A stretch of DNA of 64,000 nt from Sphaerisporangium corydalis (GCF_025506355.1 NZ_JANZYP010000027.1:39133-103132), one strand, 5' to 3'; positions 1 to 9,424 are shown, numbered from the stretch's first letter. A program made the numbers and translations. The notes: generated by a model not told the origin, from the letters alone.

Positions 1-1010
1 CTTCGACGATGCGTTCGTAGGGGAGGTCCTGGTGGTCGTAGGCGGTGAGGGCGGTGTCTTTGACGCGGTGCAGGAGGTCGGTGAAGGTGGGGTCGCCGGT
101 GAGGTCGGTGCGCAGGACGAGGCTGTTGACGAACAGGCCGATGAGGTTCTCTGTTTCGGTGTGGGTGCGTCCGGCGGTGGGGGTGCCGACGGCGATGTCG
201 TCTTGTCCGGTGTAGCGGGACAGCATGACCTGGAAACCGGCGAGCAGGGTCATGAACAGGCTGGCGTTGGCGCCGGTGGCGAGGTCGCGCAGGGCGGTGA
301 CGGTGGCGGACGGGACGGCGAAGGCGACGGCGTCCCCGTGGCCGGCGCGGGCGGGGCGGCGGGGCCGGTCGGTGGGCAGGTGCAGGGGTCGCAGCCCGTC
401 GAGCTGGGTGCGCCAGTAGGCGAGCTGGGTCTGGAGGTGGTCGGTGGCGAGCTGCCGGTCCTGCCAGGTGGCGTGGTCGGCGTATTGGACGGGGAGGGCG
501 GGGAGGGGTGCCTGGTCGTGGCCGGTGGCGGTGGTGTAGAGGTGGCCGAGTTCGCGGGTGAGGATGGCTTCCGACCAGCCGTCGAAGACGATGTGGTGCA
601 GGCAGATGACCAGGACGGCCTGGTCGGGTGCGGTGTGCAGGACGGTGGCGCGGAGTAGCGGGCCGGTGGCCAGGTCGAAGGGGGTGGCGGCGAGGCTGTT
701 GACGTGGGCGGTGATGGTGGCCTGGTCGTGGCCGGTGAGGTCGGTGACCGTCACGGTGACGAGGGTGGGGGGGTCGATGATCTGGTGGGGCCGGCCGGTG
801 TCGTCGGCGACGAACCGGGTGCGCAGCACCTCGTGCCGTGCCACCAGGTGTGACAGTGCCTCCTCCAGTGCGGCCAGGTCCAGGGTGCCGTCCAGGCGCA
901 GGGCGATCGGGACCACGTAGTCGTCGCGGCCGGGCTGCAACTGGTCCAGGAACCACAGTCCCCGCTGGGCCGAGGACAACGGCACCGGCCTCGAATGGTC
1001 ACGCGGCACC
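1..1010 (-). repeat. Copy 1 of duplicated condensation-domain DNA
   Basis: This stretch matches 3184-4193 at a constant offset of 3,183 bp, with no indels noticed between the two ends. It covers most of the second C domain of the same NRPS gene. Both ends were aligned by eye (the first 60 bases and the last 30 are almost identical). The left limit is the window edge, so the repeat may extend further. Confidence 0.85.
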
Positions 1011-4000
1011 GGCCGCGACTCCTCCTGGGCGGCGGCGCCCATGCCGGGCAGCAGAGCGGCCAGCGCGGCGATGGTGGGGGCCTGGAACAACGCCCGCAGG
1101 GGCACCTCCACGGCCAGCTCGCGGCGGAGGCGGGAGACGACCTTGAAGGCGAGCAGCGAGTGTCCGCCGAGGTCGAAGAAGTTGTCGTGCGCCCCGGGAT
1201 CGGTGACCCCGAGGACGTCCTGCCAGATGCCGGCGAGAAGGCGCTCGGCGGGCGTACGCGGCGGGGTGCGCGCGGTGTCGTGCGCCGTGCCCGTGGCCGG
1301 CAGGGCCTTGTGGTCGGTCTTCCCGTTGGGGGTCAGCGGCAGGGCGGACAGGGGCACGAACGCGGCAGGGATCATGTACGAGGGCAGGGTGCGGGCGGCG
1401 TGGGCCTTGAGCTCCGCCGCGCCGGGCGGCGCGGCGCCGGGAACGGGCACCAGGTAGGCGACCAGCCGCTGCACGCCCGGGGTGTCCTCGCGGACGGTGA
1501 CCGCGGCGGCGCCGACGGCGGGGTGGCCGGCCAGGGTGGCCTCGATCTCGCCGAGCTCGATCCGGTACCCGCGCAGCTTGACCTGGGTGTCGATGCGCCC
1601 GATGAACTCCAGCTCCCCGCTGGGCAGCCAGTGGCACAGGTCGCCGGTCCGGTACAGGCGCCGCCGGTGCCCGCCGAGCTCCAGCTCGACGAACCTCTCC
1701 GTGGTCAGCTCGGGACGGTTGAGGTAGCCCCGCGCCACGCAGATGCCGCCCAGCAGGCACTCCCCGGCCACGCCGACGGGGACCGGCAGGCCGTGGGCGT
1801 CCACCACGTAGGCCGTGGTGTTGGTGATGGGCGTGCCGACCGTGATCGCGCCGGTGACGTCGTCGCCGACCTGGACGGTGGCCGACATGACGTTGGCGAC
1901 GGAGCATTCGGTGGCGCCGTACTCGTTGTAGATGACGGCGCCGGGCTCGCACACCGCCAGCAGCCGCCGGGCCAGGTCGGCGGTGAGCTCCTCGCCGCCC
2001 AGCACCAGCGTGCGGACGGAGAGCTTCACCCCGTCCGCCTGGGCCGAGGAGACCAGCAGCTCGGCGTGCGAGGGGGTCATCTTCAGGAAGCTGACCGACG
2101 CCCCCGACAGCAGCCGCTCCACCGCGGCGGCGAACGCCGACTCTCCCGGCCGGGGCACCGGCACCGCGATCGGCAGCCCCTGCATCAGGGGCAGGAACAA
2201 CGCGGTGACGGTGAGGTCGAAGGCGACCGGCGAGTACAGCAGCGTGCCCAGCTCACCGGCGGGCGGATAGGCCTGGTCGCACCAGTGCAGGTAGTTCACC
2301 ACCCCCTCGTGCTCGATCATGACGCCCTTGGGCCTGCCGGTGGACCCGGAGGTGTAGATGACGTAGGCGAGGTTGCGCGGGGTGGCCAGCGGCGGGGGGT
2401 CGGTCGCCGGGCAGGTGGCCACCTCGGGCCACTGGGTGTCGACGAGCAGGCGGGCGACATGGCCGGGGAGCCGCCCGGCGAGGCTTTCCTGGGTGACGAC
2501 CAGGGGCACGGCGGCGTCGTCCAGCATGAAGGTCAGCCGCTCGGCCGGGTACTCGGGGTCCAGGGGGAGGTAGGCGCCGCCGGCCTTCAGGATCGCCAGC
2601 AGCGTGACGACCAGGTCGGGGCCGCGCTCCAGGAACACCCCCACCAGGACCTCCGGGCCGACCCCGCGGGACCGCAGGTGGTGCGCCAGCCGGTTGGCCC
2701 GGGCGTTGAGCCGCCCGTGGGTGAGCACCTGGTCCCCGAAGACGACGGCGGGCTCGTCCGGGTGGGCCTCGGCCCGCGCCGCCACCAGCCCGTGGATGGT
2801 CTGGCCGGCGGGGAACGGCCCCTCGGTGTCGTTCCACTCCACCAGGATCCGGTCCCGCTCGGCGTCGCCGAGCATACTGACCTGGGACAGGGGGGTCGTG
2901 GGCCGGTCGGCGAGGTGGGACAGCAGGGTCGTGTAGTGGCCGGCCATGCGTTCGACGGTGGCCCGGTCGAACAGGTCGGTCGGGTAGTCGAAGTGCCCGG
3001 CCAGTTCGCCGTCCACCTCGCGCAGCGACAGGTTGAGGTCGAACTTGGCGAGGCCGCCGGTGACGGGGGCGGGGGTGATGGTGAGGCCGGGAAGCGTCCA
3101 GCCCGGGGTTTCCGTGGCGGCCTGCAGCACGAGCATGGCCTGGAACAGGGGGTTGCGCGTCAGGTCGCGCTGCGGGGCGAGTTCTTCGACGATGCGTTCG
3201 TAGGGGAGGTCCTGGTGGTCGTAGGCGGTCAGGGCGGTGTCTTTGACGCGATGGAGCAGGTCGGTGAAGGTGGGGTCGCCGGTGAGGTCGGTGCGCAGGA
3301 CGAGGCTGTTGACGAACAGGCCGATGAGGTTCTCTGTTTCGGTGTGGGTGCGTCCGGCGGTGGGGGTGCCGACGGCGATGTCGTCCTGTCCGGTGTAGCG
3401 GGACAGCATGACCTGGAAGCCGGCGAGCAGGGTCATGAACAGGCTCGCCCCCGCCCCCGCCGTGATGTCGCGCAGGGCCGTCACGGTGTCGGCGGGGACG
3501 GTGAAGCGGACCGCGTCACCGCGACCGCCGCGGGTGGCCCGCCGGGGCCGGTCGGTGGGCAGCTCCAGAGGCTGCAGGCCGTCGAGCCGGGTGCGCCAGT
3601 AGGCGAGCTGGGCCTGGAGGCGGTCGGTGGCGAGCTGCCCGTTCTGCCAGGTGGCGTGGTCGGCGTACTGCACCGGCAGGGCGGGGAGAGGTGCCTGGTC
3701 GTGGCCGATGGCAGCGGTGTAGAGGTGGCCGAGTTCGCGGGTGAGGATGGCTTCCGACCAGCCGTCGAAGACGATGTGGTGCAGGCAGATGACCAGGACG
3801 GCCTGGTCGGGTGCGGTGTGCAGGACGGTGGCGCGGAGTAGCGGGCCGGTGGCGAGGTCGAAGGGGGTGGCGGCGAGGCCGTTGACGTGGGCGGTGACGG
3901 TGGCCTGGTCGTGGCCGGTCAGGTCGGTGACCGCCAGGGCGACCGGTGCCGGGGGGTCGATGATCTGGTGCGGCTGACCGGTGTCGTCGGCGACGAACCG

Positions 4001-4258
4001 GGTGCGCAGCACCTCATGGCGTGCCACCAGCCGCGACAGTGCCTCTTCCAGTGCCGCCACGTCCAGCGTCCCGGCGAGACGCAGGGCGATCGGGACCACG
4101 TAGTCGTCGCGGCCGGGCTGCAGTTGGTCCAGGAACCACAGTCCCCGCTGGGCCGAGGACAACGGCACCGGCTTCGAATGATCCCGCACGGGCAGGTGAC
4201 GGGCCTGCTGGTGCCGGATACGGGAGAGCAGACGCGCCTGCGTCGAGCCGTTTTCCAT
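1..4258 (-). CDS. Non-ribosomal peptide synthetase, C-A-PCP-C..., 3'-truncated by window edge
   Basis: This is a multimodular NRPS acting on carrier-bound aminoacyl thioesters. It starts with ATG at 4258, only 2 nt after the stop of the upstream NRPS, so the two are translationally coupled. 1,419 codons are visible and no stop is reached before position 1. Order: C domain (HHIVFDG near residue 160), A domain (TSGSTG near 636), PCP (GGHSL near 1031), then a second C domain (HHIVFDG near 1222). The specificity positions read as D-L-T-K-V-G-E-V-A, closest to the known asparagine code DLTKLGEVG, so L-Asn (less likely Asp) is inferred. The two C domains are nearly identical at DNA level (see repeats). 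The frame was chosen because it is the only one open throughout with all NRPS motifs. The following A domain lies outside the window. Confidence 0.93.
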   Translation of the reverse strand, partial: MENGSTQARLLSRIRHQQARHLPVRDHSKPVPLSSAQRGLWFLDQLQPGRDDYVVPIALRLAGTLDVAALEEALSRLVARHEVLRTRFVADDTGQPHQIIDPPAPVALAVTDLTGHDQATVTAHVNGLAATPFDLATGPLLRATVLHTAPDQAVLVICLHHIVFDGWSEAILTRELGHLYTAAIGHDQAPLPALPVQYADHATWQNGQLATDRLQAQLAYWRTRLDGLQPLELPTDRPRRATRGGRGDAVRFTVPADTVTALRDITAGAGASLFMTLLAGFQVMLSRYTGQDDIAVGTPTAGRTHTETENLIGLFVNSLVLRTDLTGDPTFTDLLHRVKDTALTAYDHQDLPYERIVEELAPQRDLTRNPLFQAMLVLQAATETPGWTLPGLTITPAPVTGGLAKFDLNLSLREVDGELAGHFDYPTDLFDRATVERMAGHYTTLLSHLADRPTTPLSQVSMLGDAERDRILVEWNDTEGPFPAGQTIHGLVAARAEAHPDEPAVVFGDQVLTHGRLNARANRLAHHLRSRGVGPEVLVGVFLERGPDLVVTLLAILKAGGAYLPLDPEYPAERLTFMLDDAAVPLVVTQESLAGRLPGHVARLLVDTQWPEVATCPATDPPPLATPRNLAYVIYTSGSTGRPKGVMIEHEGVVNYLHWCDQAYPPAGELGTLLYSPVAFDLTVTALFLPLMQGLPIAVPVPRPGESAFAAAVERLLSGASVSFLKMTPSHAELLVSSAQADGVKLSVRTLVLGGEELTADLARRLLAVCEPGAVIYNEYGATECSVANVMSATVQVGDDVTGAITVGTPITNTTAYVVDAHGLPVPVGVAGECLLGGICVARGYLNRPELTTERFVELELGGHRRRLYRTGDLCHWLPSGELEFIGRIDTQVKLRGYRIELGEIEATLAGHPAVGAAAVTVREDTPGVQRLVAYLVPVPGAAPPGAAELKAHAARTLPSYMIPAAFVPLSALPLTPNGKTDHKALPATGTAHDTARTPPRTPAERLLAGIWQDVLGVTDPGAHDNFFDLGGHSLLAFKVVSRLRRELAVEVPLRALFQAPTIAALAALLPGMGAAAQEESRPVPRDHSRPVPLSSAQRGLWFLDQLQPGRDDYVVPIALRLDGTLDLAALEEALSHLVARHEVLRTRFVADDTGRPHQIIDPPTLVTVTVTDLTGHDQATITAHVNSLAATPFDLATGPLLRATVLHTAPDQAVLVICLHHIVFDGWSEAILTRELGHLYTTATGHDQAPLPALPVQYADHATWQDRQLATDHLQTQLAYWRTQLDGLRPLHLPTDRPRRPARAGHGDAVAFAVPSATVTALRDLATGANASLFMTLLAGFQVMLSRYTGQDDIAVGTPTAGRTHTETENLIGLFVNSLVLRTDLTGDPTFTDLLHRVKDTALTAYDHQDLPYERIVE
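3184..4193 (-). repeat. Copy 2 of duplicated condensation-domain DNA
   Basis: This is the partner of 1-1010, covering the first C domain of the same gene. The similarity is much higher than expected for C domains of different modules, pointing to recent duplication or ongoing gene conversion within the gene. The C domain of the upstream NRPS (about 6400-7400) is also clearly related but more diverged. Confidence 0.85.
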
Positions 4259-4260
4259 GA

Positions 4261-7200
4261 CTATTCCTCACCTTGGGCGTCGATCAGTTCGAGCAACTGG
4301 GCCTTGATGCCGGCGATCGACGGCGACAGGAACAGGCCCCTGAGGCTGATGCGGATGCCGGTCAGCCGGTCCACCTGGTTGACCAGCTGGACCGCGCGGA
4401 GCGAGTGGCCGCCGACCTCGAAGAAGTTGTCGTGCACGCCGACGCGGTCCACGCCGAGCAGATCGGCCCACACCTCGGCGAGCGCCCCCTCGATCTCGTC
4501 GCGCGGCGCCACGTGCGCCGCGCTGGGCGCGAGGTCCGCGGCATCGGGCGCGGGCAGCCTGTTGCGGTCCACCTTGCTGTTGGCGGACAGGGGGAGCGCC
4601 GCGAGCGTCATGAACACGGCCGGGACCATCGCCGGCGGCAGCGACTCCCGGCACAGGGCGCGCAGCCCGGCGACCTCCAGGTCACCGGTCGCCGGCACGC
4701 AGTACGCCACCAGGTGCTTGTCACCGGCGCCGTCCTGCCACGCCACGACGGCGCAGGCCGCCACGCCGGGGTGCGACAGCAGGACCGCCTCGATCTCACC
4801 CGGCTCGACGCGCACGCCGCGCAGCTTGAGCTGGCCGTCGATGCGGCCCAGCAGGTCGAGTTCACCGCCGGCGGTGAACCGGCCGAGGTCGCCCGTCTTG
4901 TACATGCGGGCGCCGCGGTCACCCGTGAACGGGTCGGCGGGGAAGCGTTCCGCGGTCAGCCGGGGCCGGCGCAGGTAGCCCCGGCCGACGGACCGCCCCC
5001 CGAGGTAGACCTCGCCCACCGCGCCGACGGGCACCGGCCGCAGCGAACGGTCCAGCACGTACACCGTCTGGTTCATCATCGGGCGACCGGCCAGGACGGG
5101 GGAGTCCGGCGAGGCGTGCCAGTACGTCGTGTCCACCGACACCTCGGTGGCGCCGTAGAGGTTGATCAGGCCGTCGCCGAACCGGTCGGCGAACCGCCGC
5201 ACCAGCACTTCCGGCAGGCCCTCGCCGCTGCAGAACGCGTACCGCAGGGTGGTGCAGTCCGCCGGGTCGGCCTGGGCGACGAACATGTCCATCAGGCTGG
5301 GGACGAAATGCAGCCCGACGACGCGGTGACGGCGCATGAGCGACCCCACGTGCGCCATGTCCAGGCGGGACGCCCCCGGCACCAGGACGACCGTGCCCCC
5401 CTGCCAGAGCGGCCACAGGATCTCGTACGCGGAGACGTCGAAGGTCACCGGCGTGGCCTGCAGGAAACTCTCGCCCGCGTGGATCGGGAACGCCGCCTGC
5501 ATCCCCGCCATGTAGCTGACGACGCCCTGGTGCTCGATCATGACGCCCTTGGGCCTGCCGGTGGACCCGGAGGTGTAGATGACGTAGGCGAGGTCGCGCG
5601 GTGTCGCCAGCGGCGGGGGTTCGGTGGTGGGGAAGGCCGCCACCTCGGGCCACTGGGTGTCGACGAGAACGCGGGCGACGTGCTCAGGGAGCCGCCCGGC
5701 GAGGCTTTCCTGGGTGATGACCAGGGGTGCGGCGGTGTCGTCGAGCATGTAGGTGAGGCGGTCGGCGGGGTAGTCGGGGTCGAGCGGAACGTAGGCGGCG
5801 CCGGCTTTGAGGATGGCCAGGAGGGTGACGATGAGGTCGGGGGTGCGGTCGAGCAGGACGGCGACGAGGGTTTCCGGTCCGATGCCGTGGGTGCGCAGGT
5901 GGTGGGCGAGCTGGTTGGCACGCTGGTCGAGCGCGCGGTGGGTGAGGGTCCGGCCGTCGTGGACGACGGCGGGTTCGTCGGGCCGGATGGCGGCCTGGGC
6001 GGCGATCAGTTGGTGGATGGTCTGGTCGGCGGGGAAGGGTCCCTGGGTGTCGTTCCAGTCGACCAGCATCCGCCGCCGCTCGGCCTCGCTCAGCATGCCG
6101 GCCCGCGACAACCGGGCCGCCGGGTCGTCGGCGAGGGACCGGAGCAGGGTGAGGTAGTGGCCGGCCATGCGCTCGGCGGTGGCCCGGTCGAACAGGTCGG
6201 TGGGGTAGTAGAGGAAACCCTTGGCGCTGTGGTCCTCCTGCAGGGTGAGGTCGAAGGTGAGGTCCACCTGCGAGCCGGTCGCCCGCAGCGGGACCTGGTG
6301 GACGTCCAGGCCGGGCAGCGTCCAGATCTGGCGCGCGGAGGTGGTCTGCAGGACGATCATGGCCTGGAACAGCGGGTTGCGCGTCAGGTCGCGCTGCGGG
6401 GCGAGCTCCTCGACGATCCGCTCGAAGGGGAGGTCCTGGTGCTCGTAGGCCGCCAGGGCGGTGTTCCTGACGCGGTGCAGGAGGTCGGTGAAGGTGGGGT
6501 CGCCGGACAGGTCGGTGCGCAGGACGAGGCTGTTGACGAACAGGCCGATGAGGTTCTCGGTCTCGGTGTGGGTGCGTCCGGCGGTGGGGGTGCCGACGGC
6601 GACGTCCTCCTGGCCGGTGTAACGCGACAGCATCACCTGGAAACCGGCCAGCAACGCCATGAACAGGCTCGCCCGTGCCTTGGCGGCGATGCGGCGCAGG
6701 GCGGTGAGCGTGTCGGCGGGAATGGTGAACGCGACCGCGTCGCCCTCGCGGTCCCGGGCGGGGCGGCGGGGCCGGTCGGTGGGCAGCTCAAGAGGCCGCA
6801 GGCCGTCGAGCTGGGCGCGCCAGTAGGCCAGCTGTGCCCGCGGGCGGTCACCGGTGAGCCGCTGGTGCTGCCAGGCGGCGTAGTCGGCGTACTGGACGGG
6901 CGGGTCGGGCAGGGCGGCGGGGGCGCCGGTGGTGGCCGCGGTGTAGAGGCGGGCCAGCTCGCGGGCGAAGATGGCCTCCGACCAGCCGTCGAACACGATG
7001 TGGTGCAGGCAGACGACCAGGACGGCCTCGCGGGGTCCGGTGCGCAGGACCGCGGTGCGCAGCAGCGGGCCGGTGGCCAGGTCGAAGGGGGCCGAGGCGG
7101 CGGCGTTCACCTGTGCGGTGACCGTGGCCTGGTCCTGACCGGTCAGGTCGGTGACCGTCACCGCGACCGGCGCCGGCGGGTCGACGATCTGGTACGGCCG

Positions 7201-7632
7201 GCCGTCCTCGTCGGCCGCGAACCGGGTGCGCAGCACCTCGTGCCGTGCCACCAGGTGCGACAGCGCCCCTCGCAGCGCGGCCACGTCCAGGTCCCCGGTC
7301 AGGCGCAGGGCCACCCGGATCAGATACTCGTCACCGCCGGGCTCCAGCTGGTCCAGGAACCACAGACGCTGCTGCGCCGACGACAACGGCACCCGCCCGC
7401 CCCTCGCCCCCGGCCGGGGCCCCTGCGAGACCCCGCCCCGCCTGACCCGCCGCACCGGTTCCCGGATACCACCGGCCGCCGGAGGCGGCGTCGCCTTCGT
7501 GATCCGCCCGGCGGTGTCGTCCGCGCCGCCGAGTGTGCCGAATTCGCTGTCGCCCTCGATTCGATCCGTGGCGAAGACGTCTCGCCAGATGCGAAGAATT
7601 CGCGCTTCATCCGCTGACCTGACATTCGTCAT
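4261..7632 (-). CDS. Non-ribosomal peptide synthetase, C-A-PCP module with vestigial carrier-like N-terminus (Ser-like code)
   Basis: This is a single elongation module of 1,123 aa. Residues about 5-45 look like the first half of a carrier domain (ILRIWRDVF ... FGTLGGADD), but the phosphopantetheine serine is replaced by Asp and the rest is missing. Then come a C domain (about 80-500, HHIVFDG near 210), an A domain (about 520-1020, TSGSTG near 685) and a PCP (GGHSL near 1074). The A-domain positions read D-V-Y-H-F-S-L-V-D, close to the serine code DVWHLSLID, so L-Ser is inferred. Because it starts with a C domain it must accept a donor from another carrier. The free-standing PCP at 9498 is the obvious local candidate. 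It is coupled to the next NRPS by a 2-nt gap. The ATG at 7632 follows a GGAG-containing leader, somewhat distant. Confidence 0.93.
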   Translation of the reverse strand: MTNVRSADEARILRIWRDVFATDRIEGDSEFGTLGGADDTAGRITKATPPPAAGGIREPVRRVRRGGVSQGPRPGARGGRVPLSSAQQRLWFLDQLEPGGDEYLIRVALRLTGDLDVAALRGALSHLVARHEVLRTRFAADEDGRPYQIVDPPAPVAVTVTDLTGQDQATVTAQVNAAASAPFDLATGPLLRTAVLRTGPREAVLVVCLHHIVFDGWSEAIFARELARLYTAATTGAPAALPDPPVQYADYAAWQHQRLTGDRPRAQLAYWRAQLDGLRPLELPTDRPRRPARDREGDAVAFTIPADTLTALRRIAAKARASLFMALLAGFQVMLSRYTGQEDVAVGTPTAGRTHTETENLIGLFVNSLVLRTDLSGDPTFTDLLHRVRNTALAAYEHQDLPFERIVEELAPQRDLTRNPLFQAMIVLQTTSARQIWTLPGLDVHQVPLRATGSQVDLTFDLTLQEDHSAKGFLYYPTDLFDRATAERMAGHYLTLLRSLADDPAARLSRAGMLSEAERRRMLVDWNDTQGPFPADQTIHQLIAAQAAIRPDEPAVVHDGRTLTHRALDQRANQLAHHLRTHGIGPETLVAVLLDRTPDLIVTLLAILKAGAAYVPLDPDYPADRLTYMLDDTAAPLVITQESLAGRLPEHVARVLVDTQWPEVAAFPTTEPPPLATPRDLAYVIYTSGSTGRPKGVMIEHQGVVSYMAGMQAAFPIHAGESFLQATPVTFDVSAYEILWPLWQGGTVVLVPGASRLDMAHVGSLMRRHRVVGLHFVPSLMDMFVAQADPADCTTLRYAFCSGEGLPEVLVRRFADRFGDGLINLYGATEVSVDTTYWHASPDSPVLAGRPMMNQTVYVLDRSLRPVPVGAVGEVYLGGRSVGRGYLRRPRLTAERFPADPFTGDRGARMYKTGDLGRFTAGGELDLLGRIDGQLKLRGVRVEPGEIEAVLLSHPGVAACAVVAWQDGAGDKHLVAYCVPATGDLEVAGLRALCRESLPPAMVPAVFMTLAALPLSANSKVDRNRLPAPDAADLAPSAAHVAPRDEIEGALAEVWADLLGVDRVGVHDNFFEVGGHSLRAVQLVNQVDRLTGIRISLRGLFLSPSIAGIKAQLLELIDAQGEE

Positions 7633-7873
7633 CGGGCCCTACCCATCATCTCCACAGGTGCGGTTTCTCTCATATCGAGCATTCACCAGCCTGTCAGCCC
7701 GCACCTGTCCTGCCAGCTGGGTGGTTCCGTCCACGGGCCCCTGGGCACTTCTGCCCAGCGAATTCCCGCACCGCCGATGGCCTGGATGAACACGCCTTAT
7801 CGGAATGCGAAAGCCGCCATTTCCCGGGCCGGATGATTGCGTTAATCGCCATTGCCGCCTTACGTTCGGCGGC
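7633..7873. promoter_or_regulatory. Divergent intergenic region between leftward NRPS genes and rightward A/PCP/LanB genes
   Basis: There is no gene here. The 241 bp must carry the promoter for the NRPS pair and probably for the A/PCP/LanB genes. A TTGCGT (7837-7842) and TTACGT (7860-7865) pair with 17-bp spacing precedes the ATG at 7874, which would give an almost leaderless transcript. This is only a weak match to consensus. Confidence 0.5.
7854..7873 (+). promoter_or_regulatory. Inverted repeat abutting the start codon of the free-standing A protein
   Basis: The arms GCCGCC (7854-7859) and GGCGGC (7868-7873) are separated by 8 nt, and the right arm ends directly at ATG 7874. It could be an operator or an RNA hairpin limiting translation. 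No Shine-Dalgarno sequence is visible in front of this ATG. Confidence 0.45.
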
Positions 7874-9424
7874 ATGAAAAGGCTCCTTTCGGCGGACCAG
7901 GCCACTCAGGGGACCATCGTCGATGACATCCGCGGCCACGCCGTCCGCGCACCCCACGCACCCGCGATCGTGACGCAGCGGGCCGTCATCTCCTACCGGG
8001 AGCTCACCGACCGGATCGAGCGCCTGGCCCGGACGCTGGCCGCCGCAGGAGTCGGCGCCGAGAGCCGCTGCGCCGTCGCCGTCGAGGACGACGTCCACGC
8101 CGTGATCGCGATGGCCGCCGTCATGCGCGCCGGCGGGGCGTTCCTCACCCTCGACCCCGGGCAGCCGGTCCAGCGCCTGCACGCGATGGCCGCCGGCGTG
8201 GACACCCGGTTCCAGATCACCACCGCCGCGCTCGCCGGACGGCTCGCCCTGCCCATAGGCGGCCCCGCCATCCTGATCGACGACCTGGGCGGCACGGCCG
8301 GGGCCACGCTCCCGGCGCACGTCCCGCCGCGTTCGCTCGCCTACATCAGCCACACCTCGGGGTCGACCGGCACCCCCAACCCCGTCATGATCGAGCACGG
8401 CGGGCTGGGCGCGTACCTGCGGTTCATCGTCGCCGACGGCGGGCTCGGCCCGCACACCGCCGCGCTGCAGCTCGCGCCGTTCGGCTACGACGCCTCGATC
8501 CGTGGCGTCTTCGCGCCGCTGGCCGCGGGAGGCCGCCTGATCCTGCTGCCCCGCTCCACCCTGCTGCGTCCCGCCGCCCTGGCCGCCGCCGTGGAGGACC
8601 ACGGCGTCAACGCCATCCTGAGCAGCACCCCGACGTTGCTGACCGCTCTGGCCCAGGACGAGGACGTCGCCGCACGGCTCGGCGGCGTCGGCCTGATCCT
8701 GTGCGCCGGGGAGTCGCTGCGCCCCTTCCTCTCGGCCGGGGGCAGGCGGCTGACCGCCGGCCGGCTGGTCAACCACTACGGGCCGACCGAATGCACGATC
8801 ACCTCGACCCGCCACGACGTCCCCCCTCGGCCGGACACCGAGGCCGACCTGATCGGCACCCCCATCGACGGGGTGACGGTCCGTCTGCTCGACCCGGGCA
8901 TGCGCGCGGTCCCCGACGGCGCGACCGGCGAGATCTACATCGGCGGCGCGGGCGTGGCACGCGGCTACGGCGGCCGGCCCGCCCTGACCGCCCAGCGGTT
9001 CGTCCCCGACCCCTGCGGCCCGCCGGGCGCCCGCCTGTACCGGACCGGTGACCTGGCCCGGCGCGGCCCCGGCGGCGTCCTTGAGTTCCTCGGCCGCGAC
9101 GACAGGCAGGTCAAGATCCGGGGCTACCGCGTGGAGCCGGCCGAGGTCGAAGGCGCCCTGCTCGGCCATCCGGCCGTGACCGGGGCGGTGGTCACCTCCG
9201 CCGCCGACGAACGCGGCCGCGTCCACCTCGTCGCCCACGTCATGGGCGCGCTCGCCGGCGTCACCGACGCGGCGCTGCGCGCGCACCTCGCGCTCACCCT
9301 GCCGCCCCACCTGATGCCCCGGCGGTTCCACCGCCTCGAGACCATGCCCACCACCCACAGCGGCAAGACCGACCGGACCGCCCTCCTTGCGCACGCTCCG
9401 GCCCACGCCGGCCCGGGCGCCTGA
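7874..9424 (+). CDS. Free-standing NRPS adenylation-domain protein
   Basis: This 516-aa protein consists of one adenylation domain, with no carrier or condensation domain. It should activate a carboxylic or amino acid as an adenylate and load it in trans, presumably onto the carrier protein encoded next (9498). A3 reads TSGSTGTPNPV rather than the usual TSGSTGxPKGV, so the usual Lys-Gly of this loop is Asn-Pro. A5 (HYGPTE), A8 and the A10 lysine (SGKTDR) are present. Specificity positions read D-A-R-S-L-A-H-I-T, which matches no code I know. The start at ATG 7874 fits the beginning of the domain. An in-frame ATG at 7805 would add 23 residues unlike an A domain. The substrate is unknown. Confidence 0.9.
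   Translation: MKRLLSADQATQGTIVDDIRGHAVRAPHAPAIVTQRAVISYRELTDRIERLARTLAAAGVGAESRCAVAVEDDVHAVIAMAAVMRAGGAFLTLDPGQPVQRLHAMAAGVDTRFQITTAALAGRLALPIGGPAILIDDLGGTAGATLPAHVPPRSLAYISHTSGSTGTPNPVMIEHGGLGAYLRFIVADGGLGPHTAALQLAPFGYDASIRGVFAPLAAGGRLILLPRSTLLRPAALAAAVEDHGVNAILSSTPTLLTALAQDEDVAARLGGVGLILCAGESLRPFLSAGGRRLTAGRLVNHYGPTECTITSTRHDVPPRPDTEADLIGTPIDGVTVRLLDPGMRAVPDGATGEIYIGGAGVARGYGGRPALTAQRFVPDPCGPPGARLYRTGDLARRGPGGVLEFLGRDDRQVKIRGYRVEPAEVEGALLGHPAVTGAVVTSAADERGRVHLVAHVMGALAGVTDAALRAHLALTLPPHLMPRRFHRLETMPTTHSGKTDRTALLAHAPAHAGPGA

Noticed and set aside
995..3841. Very long rightward open frame opposite the NRPS
   Set aside because: It is the mirror of the leftward NRPS in GC-rich DNA. The translation is Gly/Val/Arg-rich without domains, while the opposite strand carries complete C, A and PCP motifs.
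4273..7617. 1,114-codon rightward open frame opposite the Ser-type NRPS
   Set aside because: Same codon-bias shadow; no motif, and the other strand encodes a full NRPS module.
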